Notes under the pieces: generated by a model | What the model saw: only the letters and a program-made list of their open reading frames with translations | Told to the model about the DNA's origin: nothing | The model's database searches: none | Made by a program: the position numbers and the translations under genes | Shown: positions 27,286 to 36,877 of the stretch, one piece after another | Position numbering within the stretch: position 1 is the stretch's first letter | Layout: every line of letters starts with the position of its first letter | Assembly: GCF_900176075.1 (NCBI RefSeq) | Contig: NZ_FWWV01000001.1 | Span: 286,603-350,602, forward strand | DNA length: 64,000 bases | Reading direction: 5' to 3' | DNA from: Pasteurella testudinis DSM 23072 | GTDB taxonomy: Bacteria; Pseudomonadota; Gammaproteobacteria; Enterobacterales; Pasteurellaceae

Positions 27286-28473
27286 TTATTTTACGGTCAC
27301 ACGGGCAAATTTGCGTTTGCCGACTTGGTAAACCGCACTTGAGGCTTGAATCATCATTTTGCTGTCTTCGACTTTCTCACCGTCGATTTTCACGCCGCCT
27401 TGTTGCACCATGCGGTTGGCTTCGGAGGTGGAGGCAACCAAGCCCGCCTCTTTCAGCAGATTCGCCAAACCGATTTCGCCTTGGAATTCAAATTCCGGCA
27501 TCTCGTCCGGCATCGCGCCTTTTTGGAAACGGTTGATAAAAGTTTGTTCGGCGGCGTCGGCGTCGGCTTCGCTGTGGAAACGGGCGATGATCTCTTTCGC
27601 CAACAACACTTTCAGATCGCGTGGGTTTTTGCCGTTGGCAACCTCTTGTTTGAATTGCGCAATTTCGCTCAGTGGACGGAAAGAGAGCAGATCGTACCAA
27701 CGCCACATTAACTCATCGGAAATCGACATCACTTTGCCGAACATCTCGTCCGGGGCTTCGCTGATGCCGATATAGTTGCCGAGCGATTTTGACATTTTTT
27801 TCTCGCCGTCCAAGCCTTCCAATAGCGGCAGGGTGATCGCCACTTGCGGTTTTTGTCCGGCGGATTTTTGCAGTTCGCGTCCGACCAATAGGTTGAATTT
27901 TTGGTCGGTGCCGCCCAATTCCACGTCCGCTTGCAGCGCAACCGAATCATGCCCTTGCAGCAACGGATAGATAAATTCGTGGATCGCAATCGGTTGGTTA
28001 TTGGTGAAGCGTTTTTTGAAATCATCACGTTCCAACATCCGTGCAACGGTGTAATTCGAGGCAAGGCGGATCATGCCTTCGGTTCCCAATTGCCCCAACC
28101 AGTCGGAGTTAAACACGATTTTGGTTTTTTGCGGATCAAGGATTTTGAAAATTTGTTGCTTATAGGTTTCTGCGTTTGCCAGCACGTCTTCACGGGTCAG
28201 CGGCGGGCGGGTGGTGTTTTTGCCGGACGGATCGCCGACCATACCGGTGAAATCGCCGATTAAGAAATAGACTTCGTGACCTAATTGTTGGAATTGGCGC
28301 AGTTTGTTTAGGACAACGGTGTGCCCCAGATGAATATCCGGTGCGGTCGGATCCGCCCCTAATTTCACTCTTAACGGGCGGTTTTCTTTCAATTTTTCGA
28401 TTAAATCGCTTTCGGAAAGCACTTCATCAACGCCGCGTTTTAACTCGGCGAGTACGGTATTTAACTCAGTCAT
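27286..28473 (-). CDS. tyrS: Tyrosyl-tRNA synthetase (TyrZ/long-type class I)
   Basis: 395 residues from the ATG at 28473 ([26 protein letters not shown]); the frame extends 41 codons further upstream but that part is low-complexity and lacks a ribosome site. The HIGH-type motif is [10 protein letters not shown] and the KMSKS motif is KKMSKSLGN; an S4 RNA-binding domain forms the last 60 residues ([17 protein letters not shown]). It charges tRNA-Tyr. The upstream intergenic region contains a candidate toxin-antitoxin RNA locus. Confidence 0.96.
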   Translation of the reverse strand: MTELNTVLAELKRGVDEVLSESDLIEKLKENRPLRVKLGADPTAPDIHLGHTVVLNKLRQFQQLGHEVYFLIGDFTGMVGDPSGKNTTRPPLTREDVLANAETYKQQIFKILDPQKTKIVFNSDWLGQLGTEGMIRLASNYTVARMLERDDFKKRFTNNQPIAIHEFIYPLLQGHDSVALQADVELGGTDQKFNLLVGRELQKSAGQKPQVAITLPLLEGLDGEKKMSKSLGNYIGISEAPDEMFGKVMSISDELMWRWYDLLSFRPLSEIAQFKQEVANGKNPRDLKVLLAKEIIARFHSEADADAAEQTFINRFQKGAMPDEMPEFEFQGEIGLANLLKEAGLVASTSEANRMVQQGGVKIDGEKVEDSKMMIQASSAVYQVGKRKFARVTVK

Positions 28474-28564
28474 AATTTTCTCAAGTGTGATTAAACAAAC
28501 AATAAACGAATCATTATAAGCATAAAAAAGCAAATAGAAAGGGTTAAATTGGCAAAGGCAAGAC

Positions 28565-28592
28565 TTGAATTTCGTGGTTGTGGGTTTATAAT
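28565..28592 (+). promoter_or_regulatory. Strong sigma70 promoter for the antisense (antitoxin) RNA
   Basis: TTGAAT (28565-28570), 16-base spacer, consensus TATAAT (28587-28592). It points away from tyrS into the 28.6-28.85 kb region, where there is no plus-strand gene, so it probably drives a non-coding RNA starting near 28599. Confidence 0.7.
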
Positions 28593-28598
28593 ACAAGA

Positions 28599-28628
28599 AA
28601 GGAACGAACCTGGTACAGCTCGTTCCTT
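28599..28628 (-). terminator. Terminator of the hydrophobic-peptide mRNA
   Basis: Perfect 9-bp stem AAGGAACGA / TCGTTCCTT; on the minus strand it is followed by the T-rich TTTCTTGTATT. The same DNA forms the 5' hairpin of the plus-strand RNA. Confidence 0.6.
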
Positions 28629-28638
28629 GGTTGGGTTG

Positions 28639-28713
28639 CTATCGTGTGATAGGGGTATCAGCAGTTAGCAACAAAATTATGATGATTATCAATAGATATT
28701 TAAACCATCGCAA
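28639..28713 (-). CDS. 24-residue hydrophobic peptide, candidate type I toxin
   Basis: TTG start at 28713, 8 bases after TAAGGAGGTGA, which is fully complementary to the 3' end of 16S rRNA. The peptide begins MRWFKYLLIIIIILLL and ends in a short polar tail TADTPITR: positive N-terminus plus one membrane-spanning stretch, the design of small membrane-acting toxins such as Ibs, TisB or ShoB. The leader contains CCTCCCTTA (plus 28742-28750), which can pair with the ribosome site TAAGGAGG (28722-28729) with one bulged base and so block translation. It is too short for usual gene finders. Function is inferred from architecture only; no family name assigned. Confidence 0.6.
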   Translation of the reverse strand: MRWFKYLLIIIIILLLTADTPITR

Positions 28714-28741
28714 TCTTTTCACCTCCTTAGATCGGCATGAT

Positions 28742-28838
28742 TAAGGGAGGATATAGCTAACCCGAGTACCAGTCGGGAAAGCTATAACATACCCGACCAA
28801 CCGAGAAACATAGTAGCATAAAACCGCTGAATTATCAG
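28742..28838 (-). promoter_or_regulatory. Promoter and structured leader of the hydrophobic-peptide mRNA
   Basis: Minus-strand -35 CTGATA (plus 28833-28838), 17-base spacer and extended -10 TGC-TACTAT (28810-28818). The leader forms a long hairpin: TATAGCT and CCCGA (28752-28765) with TCGGG and AGCTATA (28773-28786). Next to it lies the anti-Shine-Dalgarno CCTCCCTTA described for the peptide gene. The -35 region shares bases with the plus-strand terminator. Confidence 0.5.
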
Positions 28839-28858
28839 CGGTTTTTGTTTTTTAAAAC

Positions 28859-28997
28859 CTAGGATATTACGCCTTGCATAGACAAGCCATTTAGGGTTAA
28901 GTGTGAACGAGCCATTCCACCTCTCTATAAGAAAGCCGCCCCAGCGAGGCTGAATTATGCTTAACCGATTGCGACGAAGTCGCTGTCGGATATTTTG
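28859..28997 (-). other. Structured intergenic region with a possible 18-codon reading frame
   Basis: GGTTAAG (28895-28901) and CTTAACC (28960-28966) form the arms of a 72-base inverted repeat enclosing AGCC/GGCT; GCGAC-GAA-GTCGC follows at 28971-28983. On the minus strand an ATG at 28915 after GAGAGGTGGA opens 18 codons (MARSHLTLNGLSMQGVIS). I cannot tell whether this is a leader peptide, part of a further small RNA, or chance. Confidence 0.3.
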
Positions 28998-29073
28998 TTG
29001 ATTAGACCATCAAATTTTAAGCAAAAAAAGCCTCTTATGGGCAAATAAGCATAGAGGCGTAAAATATTGGAGT
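28998..29073 (-). ncRNA. Tandem small-RNA repeat, distal unit
   Basis: A second, diverged copy of the small RNA core at 29078-29143. On the minus strand both read ACTCCAAYATTTYACGCCTCT, hairpin, AGAGGC and a T run, then GCTTAAAATTTGATGG. Here the terminator stem is GCCTCT/AGAGGC extended by CAT/ATG with seven T residues (plus 29023-29058). It has no evident promoter of its own and may be reached by read-through. Confidence 0.5.
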
Positions 29074-29101
29074 TTTGTTGATTGCCCATCAAATTTTAAG
29101 C

Positions 29102-29178
29102 AAAAAAAAGCCTCTTGTGGGGAGAGGCGTGAAATGTTGGAGTGATTATCTAGATTTATTTATGTTCTTATCTAGTGG
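29102..29178 (-). ncRNA. Candidate Fur-regulated small RNA, proximal unit
   Basis: About 77 nt on the minus strand, starting just after a -10-like TATCAT (plus 29184-29189) covered by a Fur-box-like palindrome, and ending at a textbook terminator: GCCTCT-CCCCACA-AGAGGC followed by eight T residues (plus 29102-29128). Size, Fur control and terminator match RyhB-type iron-sparing RNAs; Haemophilus has a functional analogue, HrrF, but I cannot show homology. The single-stranded stretch ACTCCAACATTTCA, repeated in the distal unit, is the likely target-pairing seed. Confidence 0.55.
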
Positions 29179-29181
29179 CGC

Positions 29182-29202
29182 TAATGATAATCTTTCTCAT
29201 TA
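29182..29202 (-). promoter_or_regulatory. Fur-box-like operator before the tandem small RNA
   Basis: TGATAAT-C-TTTCTCA (29185-29199) matches the 7-1-7 Fur consensus TGATAATNATTATCA at 12 of 14 positions, and the outer bases extend symmetry to TAATGA...TCATTA. It covers the -10 candidate of the minus-strand RNA, the position expected for iron-dependent repression. Confidence 0.6.
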
Positions 29203-29241
29203 ATATTGCATAGTGGGTTTACAATACTTTAAATTAGGACA

Positions 29242-29961
29242 TTATATTTTTATCGGTACGGTATGGCTTAAGTGAAGTGCGGTCGGTGTGCCGTTTTCGT
29301 TGTCGTAACGGCAGGCGTAGCAGAGAATTTGTACGCCTTGCTGTTGCGCTTGTTGCAGTAGTGCGGCGTATTTGGCATCAATCTCGGCGGCAACTTGAAA
29401 AGAGCAAACGGCGCTGTGCAGGGCGGCGAAAAAGATGACCGCACTTTGCCCCTGTTGTTGCACTTGGATTAATTCACGCAGATGTTTCTGTCCGCGTTCG
29501 GTTTTGGCATCGGGGAACATGCCGACCGCACTTTTGCTGAGTAAGGTGGTGGATTTCACTTCCACATAGCAGTCGGGCAGAGTGGGGTGTTGTAATAAAA
29601 AATCAATCCGGCTGTTTTCTGCGCCGTATTTCACTTCGGCTTTCACGGTTTGATATTGCGCCAATTCGGCTATTTTGCCTTGTTGCAGGGCTTCTTGTAC
29701 CAACTGATTGGCACGCACGGTGTTGACACAGACGAGATCACCGTTTGGTTTTTCGGTCAGTTCCCATGAGTGGCGGTATTTGCGTTTCAGGTTATCGGAA
29801 GTGGAATACCACACTGTATCACCTGCCTCGCCGCAGCCGGTCATTGCGCCGGTGTTGGCGCAGTGAATGGTGATAATTTCGCCGTCGGGCAGTTGAATGT
29901 CGGCAAGAAAGCGTTTGTAACGGTGGATTAAAATTGCGGATTGTAATTTTGGTAGTTGCAT
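29242..29961 (-). CDS. sfsA: Sugar fermentation stimulation protein homologue SfsA
   Basis: 239 residues from the ATG at 29961 ([19 protein letters not shown]); the longer frame upstream encodes a low-complexity K/P/Q run and is not used. The SfsA nuclease-like core is visible: [25 protein letters not shown] and [10 protein letters not shown], with D, E and K in the arrangement of PD-(D/E)xK enzymes. Biological role unclear; the name comes from maltose-regulation effects in E. coli. Upstream lies a short heptamer-like repeat of CAAAAGC (29973-30001). Confidence 0.92.
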   Translation of the reverse strand: MQLPKLQSAILIHRYKRFLADIQLPDGEIITIHCANTGAMTGCGEAGDTVWYSTSDNLKRKYRHSWELTEKPNGDLVCVNTVRANQLVQEALQQGKIAELAQYQTVKAEVKYGAENSRIDFLLQHPTLPDCYVEVKSTTLLSKSAVGMFPDAKTERGQKHLRELIQVQQQGQSAVIFFAALHSAVCSFQVAAEIDAKYAALLQQAQQQGVQILCYACRYDNENGTPTALHLSHTVPIKI

Positions 29962-30260
29962 TTTGGACTCGGCTTTTGGTTTTGGCTTTTGGCTTTGGTA
30001 TCGCATAATTGAAAATCTGAATCGCTTAAATAGCATATTCTTGTCTAAATCGGTAGGATTTTTCAAAAAATTTTCCCCATTTTGCATTGATAAATGATAA
30101 AGTTAAACCCGATTTGATTTTTGTTTTTGGACGAAGTCATTCTGGCACGGGTTGTCTGCGATCTGCGCCTGTTTTAGGGGGATAGTAGGGGTTGTTGATC
30201 TTTGTTTATAATTTGAGCTATCCAACGTTTTTAACCAGCCAATTGAGGAAGTAAACGATT

Positions 30261-31793
30261 ATGCGAATTGGTGTACCTAGAGAACTGCTCGACAATGAAA
30301 GTCGGGTAGCGGCAACACCGAAAACCGTACAGCAGATTTTAAAGCTAGGGTTTGAGGTCGTTGTGGAACATGATGCCGGTTTTAAAGCCAGCTTTGAAGA
30401 TGAGGCATTTACCGAAGCCGGCGCGACTGTCGGCACGGCAAGTGACGTTTGGAATTCTGATATTATTTTCAAAGTCAATGCGCCAACCGATGATGAAATT
30501 GCACAGATTAAAGAAGGCGCGACGTTAGTCAGCTTTATTTGGCCTGCGCAAAACCCTGAATTAGTCGAAAAACTGTCAGCGAAAAAAATCAATGTGTTGG
30601 GCATGGAATCCGTACCGCGTATCTCGCGTGCACAAGCATTAGATGCGTTAAGCTCCATGGCGAATATCGCCGGTTATCGTGCGGTGGTGGAAGCGGCGCA
30701 CGAATTCGGCAGCTTCTTCACCGGACAAATCACCGCAGCTGGTAAAGTGCCTCCGGCGAAAGTGCTGGTGATCGGCGCAGGGGTTGCCGGTCTTGCCGCA
30801 ATCGGTGCGGCGAACAGCTTGGGCGCAATCGTGCGTGCGTTTGACTCCCGTCCGGAAGTGAAAGAACAAGTACAAAGCATGGGCGCGTCGTTCCTCGAGA
30901 TCGACTTCAAAGAAGAAGGCGGCAGCGGCGACGGTTATGCCAAAGTGATGTCCGATGAATTCAACCGCCGTGCGTTGGCGCTGTATGCCGAGCAAGCGAA
31001 AGAAGTGGATATTATCATCACTACCGCACTTATTCCGGGCAAACCGGCACCGCGTTTGATCACCAAAGAGATGGTCGAGTCGATGAAACCGGGTAGCGTG
31101 ATCGTCGATTTAGCGGCGGCAACCGGCGGCAACTGCGAACTAACTAAAGCCGGCGAAGTGGTCATCACCGACAACCAAGTGAAAATTATCGGTTACACCG
31201 ATTTGCCGAGCCGTTTACCGACCCAATCGTCGCAACTGTACGGCACAAACTTAGTCAACTTGTTGAAACTGTTGTGCAAAGAGAAAGACGGCAACATCAA
31301 TATCGACTTTGACGATGTCATTTTGCGTGGCGTGACCATTGTGCGCGACGGCGAAGTTACTTGGCCTGCACCGCCGATTCAAGTGTCGGCACAGCCGCAA
31401 CAAAAAGCAGCGGCGGCACCGGTGGCGAAAAAAGAAGAAAAACCAACCAATCCGGCAGTGAAATACGGCGTGATGGCAGGGGCGGCGATCGCATTCTTGT
31501 GGTTAGCTTCGGTTGCGCCGGCGGCGTTCTTGTCGCACTTCACGGTATTCGTGCTGGCTTGCGTGGTCGGTTATTATGTGGTTTGGAACGTCAGCCACGC
31601 TTTGCACACGCCGTTAATGGCGGTAACCAATGCGATTTCAGGCATTATTATCGTCGGTGCGTTGTTGCAAATCGGACACGGCAACGGTGTCGTGACATTC
31701 CTTTCGTTTATTGCGGTGTTAGTCGCCAGCATCAATATTTTTGGCGGCTTCAAAGTCACACAACGTATGTTAGCAATGTTTAGAAAAGGTTAA
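30261..31793 (+). CDS. pntA: NAD(P) transhydrogenase subunit alpha
   Basis: 510 residues: NAD(H)-binding domain dI (about 1-380) with the Rossmann motif [22 protein letters not shown] near residue 170-190, a proline/alanine linker, and four C-terminal membrane spans (from about 400). With PntB it transfers hydride from NADH to NADP+ using the proton gradient, supplying NADPH. The start [20 protein letters not shown] is family-typical. It ends 10 bases before pntB. A -10 TATAAT-like element lies near 30208. Confidence 0.96.
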   Translation: MRIGVPRELLDNESRVAATPKTVQQILKLGFEVVVEHDAGFKASFEDEAFTEAGATVGTASDVWNSDIIFKVNAPTDDEIAQIKEGATLVSFIWPAQNPELVEKLSAKKINVLGMESVPRISRAQALDALSSMANIAGYRAVVEAAHEFGSFFTGQITAAGKVPPAKVLVIGAGVAGLAAIGAANSLGAIVRAFDSRPEVKEQVQSMGASFLEIDFKEEGGSGDGYAKVMSDEFNRRALALYAEQAKEVDIIITTALIPGKPAPRLITKEMVESMKPGSVIVDLAAATGGNCELTKAGEVVITDNQVKIIGYTDLPSRLPTQSSQLYGTNLVNLLKLLCKEKDGNINIDFDDVILRGVTIVRDGEVTWPAPPIQVSAQPQQKAAAAPVAKKEEKPTNPAVKYGVMAGAAIAFLWLASVAPAAFLSHFTVFVLACVVGYYVVWNVSHALHTPLMAVTNAISGIIIVGALLQIGHGNGVVTFLSFIAVLVASINIFGGFKVTQRMLAMFRKG

Positions 31794-31803
31794 GGAGAAA
31801 AGA

Positions 31804-33177
31804 ATGTCTGCAGGTTTTGTACAAGCCGCTTATATTGTAGCAGCGCTACTGTTTATTATGAGCTTGGCCGGTCTTTCTAAACATGAAACGGCAAAAGCAG
31901 GTTGTTGGTACGGCATCGTCGGTATGGCGATTGCGTTGGTGGCAACCATTTTCGGTCCGGAAACGCAAGGGCACTGGTGGATCATCATCGCGATGGTGAT
32001 CGGTGCGGTGTTGGGGATCCAACGTGCGCTGAAAGTTGAAATGACCGAAATGCCGGAACTGGTAGCAATTTTGCACAGCTTCGTTGGTTTGGCGGCGGTG
32101 TTGGTCGGCTTCAACAGCTATTTCGCCCCGCACGGCGTGATGGATTCGGTGATGCAGAATATCCACGATGTCGAAGTCTTTTTAGGAATCTTTATCGGTG
32201 CGGTGACGTTCACCGGTTCGATTGTGGCATTCGGCAAATTGCGCGGCATCATCAACTCAAAAGCCCTTGCCTTGCCACATCGCCATAAATTGAACTTGGC
32301 AGCGGTGGTGGTTTCGGTATTGCTGATGATGACGTTTGTCGGCGACGCCAGTCTGTTCCCGTTAATTCTGATGACGATTATTGCGTTAGCATTCGGTTGG
32401 CATTTGGTTGCTTCAATCGGCGGTGCGGATATGCCGGTGGTGGTGTCGATGCTGAACTCCTATTCCGGTTGGGCGGCTGCGGCGGCAGGTTTCATGTTAA
32501 GCAACGACCTGTTAATCGTTACCGGTGCGTTGGTCGGTTCTTCCGGTGCGATTCTGTCTTACATTATGTGTAAAGCGATGAACCGCTCTTTCATCAGCGT
32601 GATCGCCGGCGGTTTTGGTAACGATGTGCAAGTCAGCTCCGATGAAGAGCAAGGCGAACACCGTGAAACCAGCGCCGAAGAAGTGGCAGAAATGTTGAAA
32701 AATGCCAGCTCGGTCATCATCACCCCGGGATACGGCATGGCGGTGGCGCAAGCGCAATATCCGGTGGCGGAAATCACCCAGAAATTGCGTGACAAAGGCG
32801 TGAACGTGCGCTTCGGTATCCACCCTGTCGCAGGGCGTTTGCCGGGTCACATGAATGTATTATTGGCGGAAGCGAAAGTGCCTTATGACGTGGTGCTGGA
32901 AATGGACGAAATCAACGAAGATTTCTCAGAAACCGATGTCGTGTTGGTTATCGGTGCTAACGACACCGTCAATCCGGCGGCGTTAGACGATCCGAACAGC
33001 CCAATCGCAGGAATGCCGGTTCTGGAAGTATGGAAAGCGCAAAACGTGATCGTCTTCAAACGTTCTATGGCAGTAGGTTATGCCGGCGTGCAAAATCCAC
33101 TGTTCTTCAAAGACAACACCCAAATGTTGTTCGGCGATGCCAAAGAACGCGTGGACGATATTTTGAAAGCGTTGTAG
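31804..33177 (+). CDS. pntB: NAD(P) transhydrogenase subunit beta
   Basis: 457 residues: about eight or nine membrane spans forming the proton channel (residues 1-265) and the NADP(H)-binding domain dIII (from about 285) with [39 protein letters not shown] and [29 protein letters not shown]. Second gene of the pntAB operon, ended by a strong terminator. Confidence 0.97.
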   Translation: MSAGFVQAAYIVAALLFIMSLAGLSKHETAKAGCWYGIVGMAIALVATIFGPETQGHWWIIIAMVIGAVLGIQRALKVEMTEMPELVAILHSFVGLAAVLVGFNSYFAPHGVMDSVMQNIHDVEVFLGIFIGAVTFTGSIVAFGKLRGIINSKALALPHRHKLNLAAVVVSVLLMMTFVGDASLFPLILMTIIALAFGWHLVASIGGADMPVVVSMLNSYSGWAAAAAGFMLSNDLLIVTGALVGSSGAILSYIMCKAMNRSFISVIAGGFGNDVQVSSDEEQGEHRETSAEEVAEMLKNASSVIITPGYGMAVAQAQYPVAEITQKLRDKGVNVRFGIHPVAGRLPGHMNVLLAEAKVPYDVVLEMDEINEDFSETDVVLVIGANDTVNPAALDDPNSPIAGMPVLEVWKAQNVIVFKRSMAVGYAGVQNPLFFKDNTQMLFGDAKERVDDILKAL

Positions 33178-33199
33178 TTCCTATTTTGGATTGAAATCG

Positions 33200-33229
33200 A
33201 ACCTGCTGTTGCTGACAGCAGGTTTTTTT
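33200..33229 (+). terminator. Terminator after pntAB
   Basis: Perfect 10-bp stem AACCTGCTGT / ACAGCAGGTT with loop TGCTG, followed by T residues to 33229. Confidence 0.92.
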
Positions 33230-33254
33230 ATATTCAAAAGTGCGGTTTAAAGTG

Positions 33255-33284
33255 TTGTTAAAAGATTTTTATTAGTGCTATATT
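33255..33284 (+). promoter_or_regulatory. Promoter of the type II toxin-antitoxin pair
   Basis: -35 TTGTTA (33255-33260), 18-base spacer, extended -10 TGC-TATATT (33276-33284). The 26 bases before the start codon are repeats of TATTAG, a likely place for the autoregulatory operator. RBS AGGAGG at 33300. Confidence 0.55.
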
Positions 33285-33310
33285 AGTTTTAGTATTATTA
33301 GGAGGACATT

Positions 33311-33565
33311 ATGGCTGTACATCAAATTTTAACCAATACTGTCGCCAGTATTACCGATCTCAAAAAAAATCCGATGGGGACGGTCGCTGCAAGTGATAGT
33401 GGCGCGATAGCAATTTTAAATCGCAACGAACCGGCATTTTATTGTGTAACGCCTGCGTTATTTGAATATTTTCAAGAAATGTTGGAAGATAAAAATTTAA
33501 ACCGAATTGCAGATGAACGCTTGAAAACATTAGATGTAATAAAGGTTTCGCTTGATGAGCTATGA
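33311..33565 (+). CDS. stbD: Antitoxin of the Phd/YefM (StbD) family
   Basis: 84 residues with the fold pattern of Phd/YefM antitoxins: ASITDLKKNPMGTVAASDSGAIAILNRNEPAFYCVTPALFEY. This N-terminal part binds DNA and represses the operon; the acidic C-terminal helix (residues about 55-84) neutralises the toxin. It overlaps the toxin gene by 11 bases. An upstream consensus RBS AGGAGG. Confidence 0.88.
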   Translation: MAVHQILTNTVASITDLKKNPMGTVAASDSGAIAILNRNEPAFYCVTPALFEYFQEMLEDKNLNRIADERLKTLDVIKVSLDEL

Positions 33566-33836
33566 ATTAACCTTTGATAAACGTGCGTTAAAAGAGTGGC
33601 GTAAACTCGGTGAGACGGTGAAAGCGCAATTCAAAAAGAAACTGGCGGAGAGATTGATCGCACCGCACGTTATGAACGATAAGTTATCTGGTTATTCAGC
33701 ACGTTACAAAATTAAATTGCGCACTTCAGGTTATCGTTTGGTGTATGAAGTGAATGATAATACGATTACGGTGCTGGTCTTGGCGATTGGTAAACGTGAA
33801 GGCGCAGAAGTGTATAAAACAGCAGAGAAACGTTAG
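33555..33836 (+). CDS. stbE: Toxin of the RelE/ParE (StbE) family
   Basis: 93 residues from the ATG at 33555. FDKRALKEWRKLGETVKAQFKKKL, then KLSGYSARYKIKLRTSGYRLVYEV and a final beta strand (ITVLVLAIGKREGAEVY) are the RelE/StbE signature; R and K residues of the active face are present. Such toxins cut mRNA on the ribosome. A standard, apparently intact module inserted between pntAB and coaE. Confidence 0.88.
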   Translation: MSYELTFDKRALKEWRKLGETVKAQFKKKLAERLIAPHVMNDKLSGYSARYKIKLRTSGYRLVYEVNDNTITVLVLAIGKREGAEVYKTAEKR

Positions 33837-33842
33837 GAATAA

Positions 33843-34674
<832 letters not shown>

Positions 34675-34685
34675 GGGAGATTGTG

Positions 34686-34955
34686 ATGAAAATTGAACGG
34701 CAACACCATACGCAAGGCGGCGCGTTTTTTATCGAGCAGGACGGCGTGCGCATCGCCGAATTGGCATACCGCACTTTAACTGAAAATACGCTTGATGCGC
34801 ATCATACCCATGTTGATCCTTCGCTACGCGGACAAGGCGTGGCGGATAAACTGTATCGCGCGTTTATGGATTTTGTCGATCAAAACGGCTATCGGGTGAA
34901 ACCGAGCTGCAGTTATATTGAAAGCAAAATGCGACGTGAAAAACGACTTGGTTGA
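34686..34955 (+). CDS. Small GNAT-family N-acetyltransferase (YjdJ-like)
   Basis: 89 residues from the ATG at 34686, after AAGGGAGATTGTG. GGAFFIEQDGVRIAELAYRTL, then HTHVDPSLRGQGVADKLYRAF and VKPSCSYIESKMRRE match the one-domain YjdJ/GtN-like acetyltransferases; SLRGQGVADKL is the acetyl-CoA loop. Substrate unknown. 11 bases after yacG, so likely co-transcribed with coaE-yacG. Confidence 0.88.
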   Translation: MKIERQHHTQGGAFFIEQDGVRIAELAYRTLTENTLDAHHTHVDPSLRGQGVADKLYRAFMDFVDQNGYRVKPSCSYIESKMRREKRLG

Positions 34956-34964
34956 GCAGAAAAA

Positions 34965-35042
34965 TTGAATAAAAATAAGCAGTTATTTGAAGCGGTGAAA
35001 GATTACTATCCTGATTATCATAACAACTTTAACGCAAAATAA
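34965..35042 (+). other. Short 25-codon frame of unknown status
   Basis: From a TTG at 34965 the frame reads MNKNKQLFEAVKDYYPDYHN and continues five codons to TAA. The composition looks protein-like, but there is no ribosome site and I recognise no family. It may be a fragment of a lost gene. The region up to 35114 otherwise shows nothing but A/T-rich sequence. Confidence 0.25.
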
Positions 35043-35114
35043 AAGGGAAATTATCCGATTTTTTGCCCTATGCCTATTTTTTGATAAATTGTGTTACAAA
35101 ACAAAGAAAAAGGC

Positions 35115-35143
35115 TTGAAATCTGCCGATAGTAGGACTATGTT
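35115..35143 (+). promoter_or_regulatory. Promoter of raiA
   Basis: TTGAAA (35115-35120), 17-base spacer, TATGTT (35138-35143). The leader contains the small palindrome GAGTGT-CA-ACACTC at 35171-35184. Confidence 0.5.
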
Positions 35144-35214
35144 GTAACCAAAGCCAAATGGATTTTTCTTGAGTGTCAACACTCGGCAACCTACCTAAAC
35201 AAGAGGTAAATACT

Positions 35215-35535
35215 ATGACAGTAAAAATTACAAGCAAACAAATGGAAATTACCCCTGCAATCCGCGCCCATGTCGAAGAGCGCCTCGCCAAACTGGAAAA
35301 GTGGCAAACACAGTTGATTAATCCGCACTTTATTTTGAACAAACTACCGCAAGGCTTTTCTGCCGAAGCCTCGATCGGCACACCGTTAGGCGATCTTTTC
35401 GCCAGTGCGGAAGGTGAAGATATGTACAAAACCATTAATGATCTGGAAGAAAAACTGGAGCGTCAATTAAATAAATTACAGCACAAAGGCGAAGCGCGTC
35501 GCGCCAATGAAAGATTAAAAGATTCTTTTGAATAA
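35215..35535 (+). CDS. raiA: Ribosome-associated inhibitor A (HPF/RaiA family)
   Basis: 106 residues from the ATG at 35215 (RBS AAGAGGTAAATACT). [27 protein letters not shown] is the start of the S30AE/HPF fold; [20 protein letters not shown] is its second helix. It is the short form that binds the 30S decoding region in stationary phase. Assigned raiA rather than hpf by the conserved position just upstream of pheA. Ends at a strong terminator. Confidence 0.9.
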   Translation: MTVKITSKQMEITPAIRAHVEERLAKLEKWQTQLINPHFILNKLPQGFSAEASIGTPLGDLFASAEGEDMYKTINDLEEKLERQLNKLQHKGEARRANERLKDSFE

Positions 35536-35566
35536 TATTGCGTTGCATAAGCGCAATAATCGATTC

Positions 35567-35593
35567 AACCCGGCAAAAAAGCCGGGTTTTTTT
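35567..35593 (+). terminator. Terminator between raiA and pheA
   Basis: AACCCGGC / GCCGGGTT 8-bp stem with an A6 loop and seven T residues. A preceding hairpin ATTGCG/CGCAAT starts at 35537. No phenylalanine-rich leader peptide is visible, so I do not call this a pheA attenuator. Confidence 0.88.
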
Positions 35594-35662
35594 CGCACCG
35601 AACTTGAGAAAAACCCCGTTACTACATAGAATGGAGAAAAAGATGAAGGAACTGAAAAGCCC

Positions 35663-36823
35663 ATGCCGAAAGATTTGAACGAAATCCGCCAACAAATTAC
35701 CCAACTTGATCGTAACTTGCTGAAATTATTATCCGAACGTCATCGCTTGGCTTATGATGTGGTGCGCAGCAAAGAAGAGAGCAAAAAACCGTTGCGTGAT
35801 GTCAATCGCGAGCAACAACTGCTGCAAGAGCTGATTCATTTTGCCGAAGCGCAAAATTATCAGTTAGAACCGCAATATATCACCCAAATTTTCCAAAAAA
35901 TTATCGAAGATTCGGTGCTGACGCAACAGGCGTATTTACAGAATAAACTTAACGAGCAGCGTGAAAACAGTATCAGCATTGCCTTTTTAGGCGTGCGCGG
36001 TTCTTATTCCAATTTGGCGGCGCGTCAGTATGCCGAGCGCTATAAAAAACAGTTGCTTGAATTGAGCAGTGACAGCTTTCAGCAAATTTTTGACAAAGTG
36101 GAAAACGGCGACGCGGATTTCGGCATTTTACCGTTGGAAAACACCACCTCCGGCGCAATTAACGATGTGTATGATCTGCTGCAACACACCCAATTATCCA
36201 TTGTCGGCGAACTGACCTATCCGATCAAACATTGTGTTTTGGTTGCCGGCGAAACCGCACTTGAGCAGATCGACACGTTGTACAGTCACCCGCAAGTGAT
36301 TGCCCAATGCAGTCAATTTATCCAACAACTGGAACGGGTGCATATCAACTATTGCGAAAGCAGCTCGCACGCCATGCAGTTGGTGTCGCAACTGAATAAA
36401 CCGAATATTGCGGCGTTGGGCAATGCCGACGGCGGTAAGTTGTACGGTTTGCGTGTGCTGAAAACCGAGATTGCCAACCAAGCGAACAACATCACCCGTT
36501 TTATCGTGATCGCCAAAAAAGCGATTGCGGTTTCGCCGCAATTACAGACCAAAACTCTGCTGTTGATGAGCACCGAACAAAAAGCCGGTGCTTTGGTTGA
36601 TGCCTTGCTAGTGTTTAAAAATCACGGGATTCAAATGAGCAAACTGGAATCGCGCCCGATTTATGGTCGTCCGTGGGAAGAGATGTTTTATCTGGAGATC
36701 GAAGCCAACATTAACGATCCGCAAACCCAAACCGCACTTGACGAGTTAAAACAGGTCAGCACCTACCTCAAAATTCTCGGCTGCTATCCCAGTGAAATTG
36801 TGCAACCGGTTGATCCGGTATAG
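35663..36823 (+). CDS. pheA: Bifunctional chorismate mutase/prephenate dehydratase
   Basis: 386 residues. Chorismate mutase (AroQ type) at about 1-90 with [22 protein letters not shown]; prephenate dehydratase at about 105-285 ([36 protein letters not shown]); ACT regulatory domain at about 297-375 with [24 protein letters not shown], the phenylalanine-binding GALV and ESRP motifs. It makes phenylpyruvate from chorismate. A 15-codon frame starting at 35632 overlaps the pheA start in another frame and might couple translation. Confidence 0.96.
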   Translation: MPKDLNEIRQQITQLDRNLLKLLSERHRLAYDVVRSKEESKKPLRDVNREQQLLQELIHFAEAQNYQLEPQYITQIFQKIIEDSVLTQQAYLQNKLNEQRENSISIAFLGVRGSYSNLAARQYAERYKKQLLELSSDSFQQIFDKVENGDADFGILPLENTTSGAINDVYDLLQHTQLSIVGELTYPIKHCVLVAGETALEQIDTLYSHPQVIAQCSQFIQQLERVHINYCESSSHAMQLVSQLNKPNIAALGNADGGKLYGLRVLKTEIANQANNITRFIVIAKKAIAVSPQLQTKTLLLMSTEQKAGALVDALLVFKNHGIQMSKLESRPIYGRPWEEMFYLEIEANINDPQTQTALDELKQVSTYLKILGCYPSEIVQPVDPV

Positions 36824-36838
36824 TCTTTGCTTTCAGTC

Positions 36839-36872
36839 AAAGTGCGGTTGCTTGACCGCACTTTTGCTTTTT
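36839..36872 (+). terminator. Inverted-USS terminator after pheA
   Basis: AAAGTGCGGT (36839-36848) and ACCGCACTTT (36855-36864) pair perfectly around TGCTTG-type loop, followed by TGCTTTTT. Both arms are complete uptake signals. Confidence 0.88.
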
Positions 36873-36877
36873 GGCGG

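Larger units (their letters stand above)
28599..28853 (+). ncRNA. Candidate antisense RNA, type I antitoxin
   Basis: Defined by the promoter TTGAAT-16-TATAAT at its start and a perfect rho-independent terminator at its end (AAAACCGCTGA 28820-28830 with TCAGCGGTTTT 28835-28845, loop ATTA, then TGTTTTTT). If it runs the full length it is about 255 nt and is complementary to the whole small-peptide mRNA on the minus strand, including its ribosome site. The first hairpin (AAGGAACGA/TCGTTCCTT, 28599-28628) would protect the 5' end. No plus-strand reading frame in it looks coding. A shorter, processed or earlier-ended RNA is also possible. Confidence 0.6.

Noticed and set aside
28682-28745. Plus-strand 21-codon frame within the antisense RNA (MMIINRYLN...)
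   Set aside because: No ribosome site and non-hydrophobic product; it is the reverse of the toxin coding region.
29973-30001. CAAAAGC-type repeats before sfsA as a phase-variable coding tract
   Set aside because: They precede the best-supported start codon and vary in unit length; not a regular tetranucleotide tract.
35536-35662. Possible pheA attenuator with leader peptide
   Set aside because: The terminator is clear but no phenylalanine-rich peptide precedes it; best read as the end of raiA.
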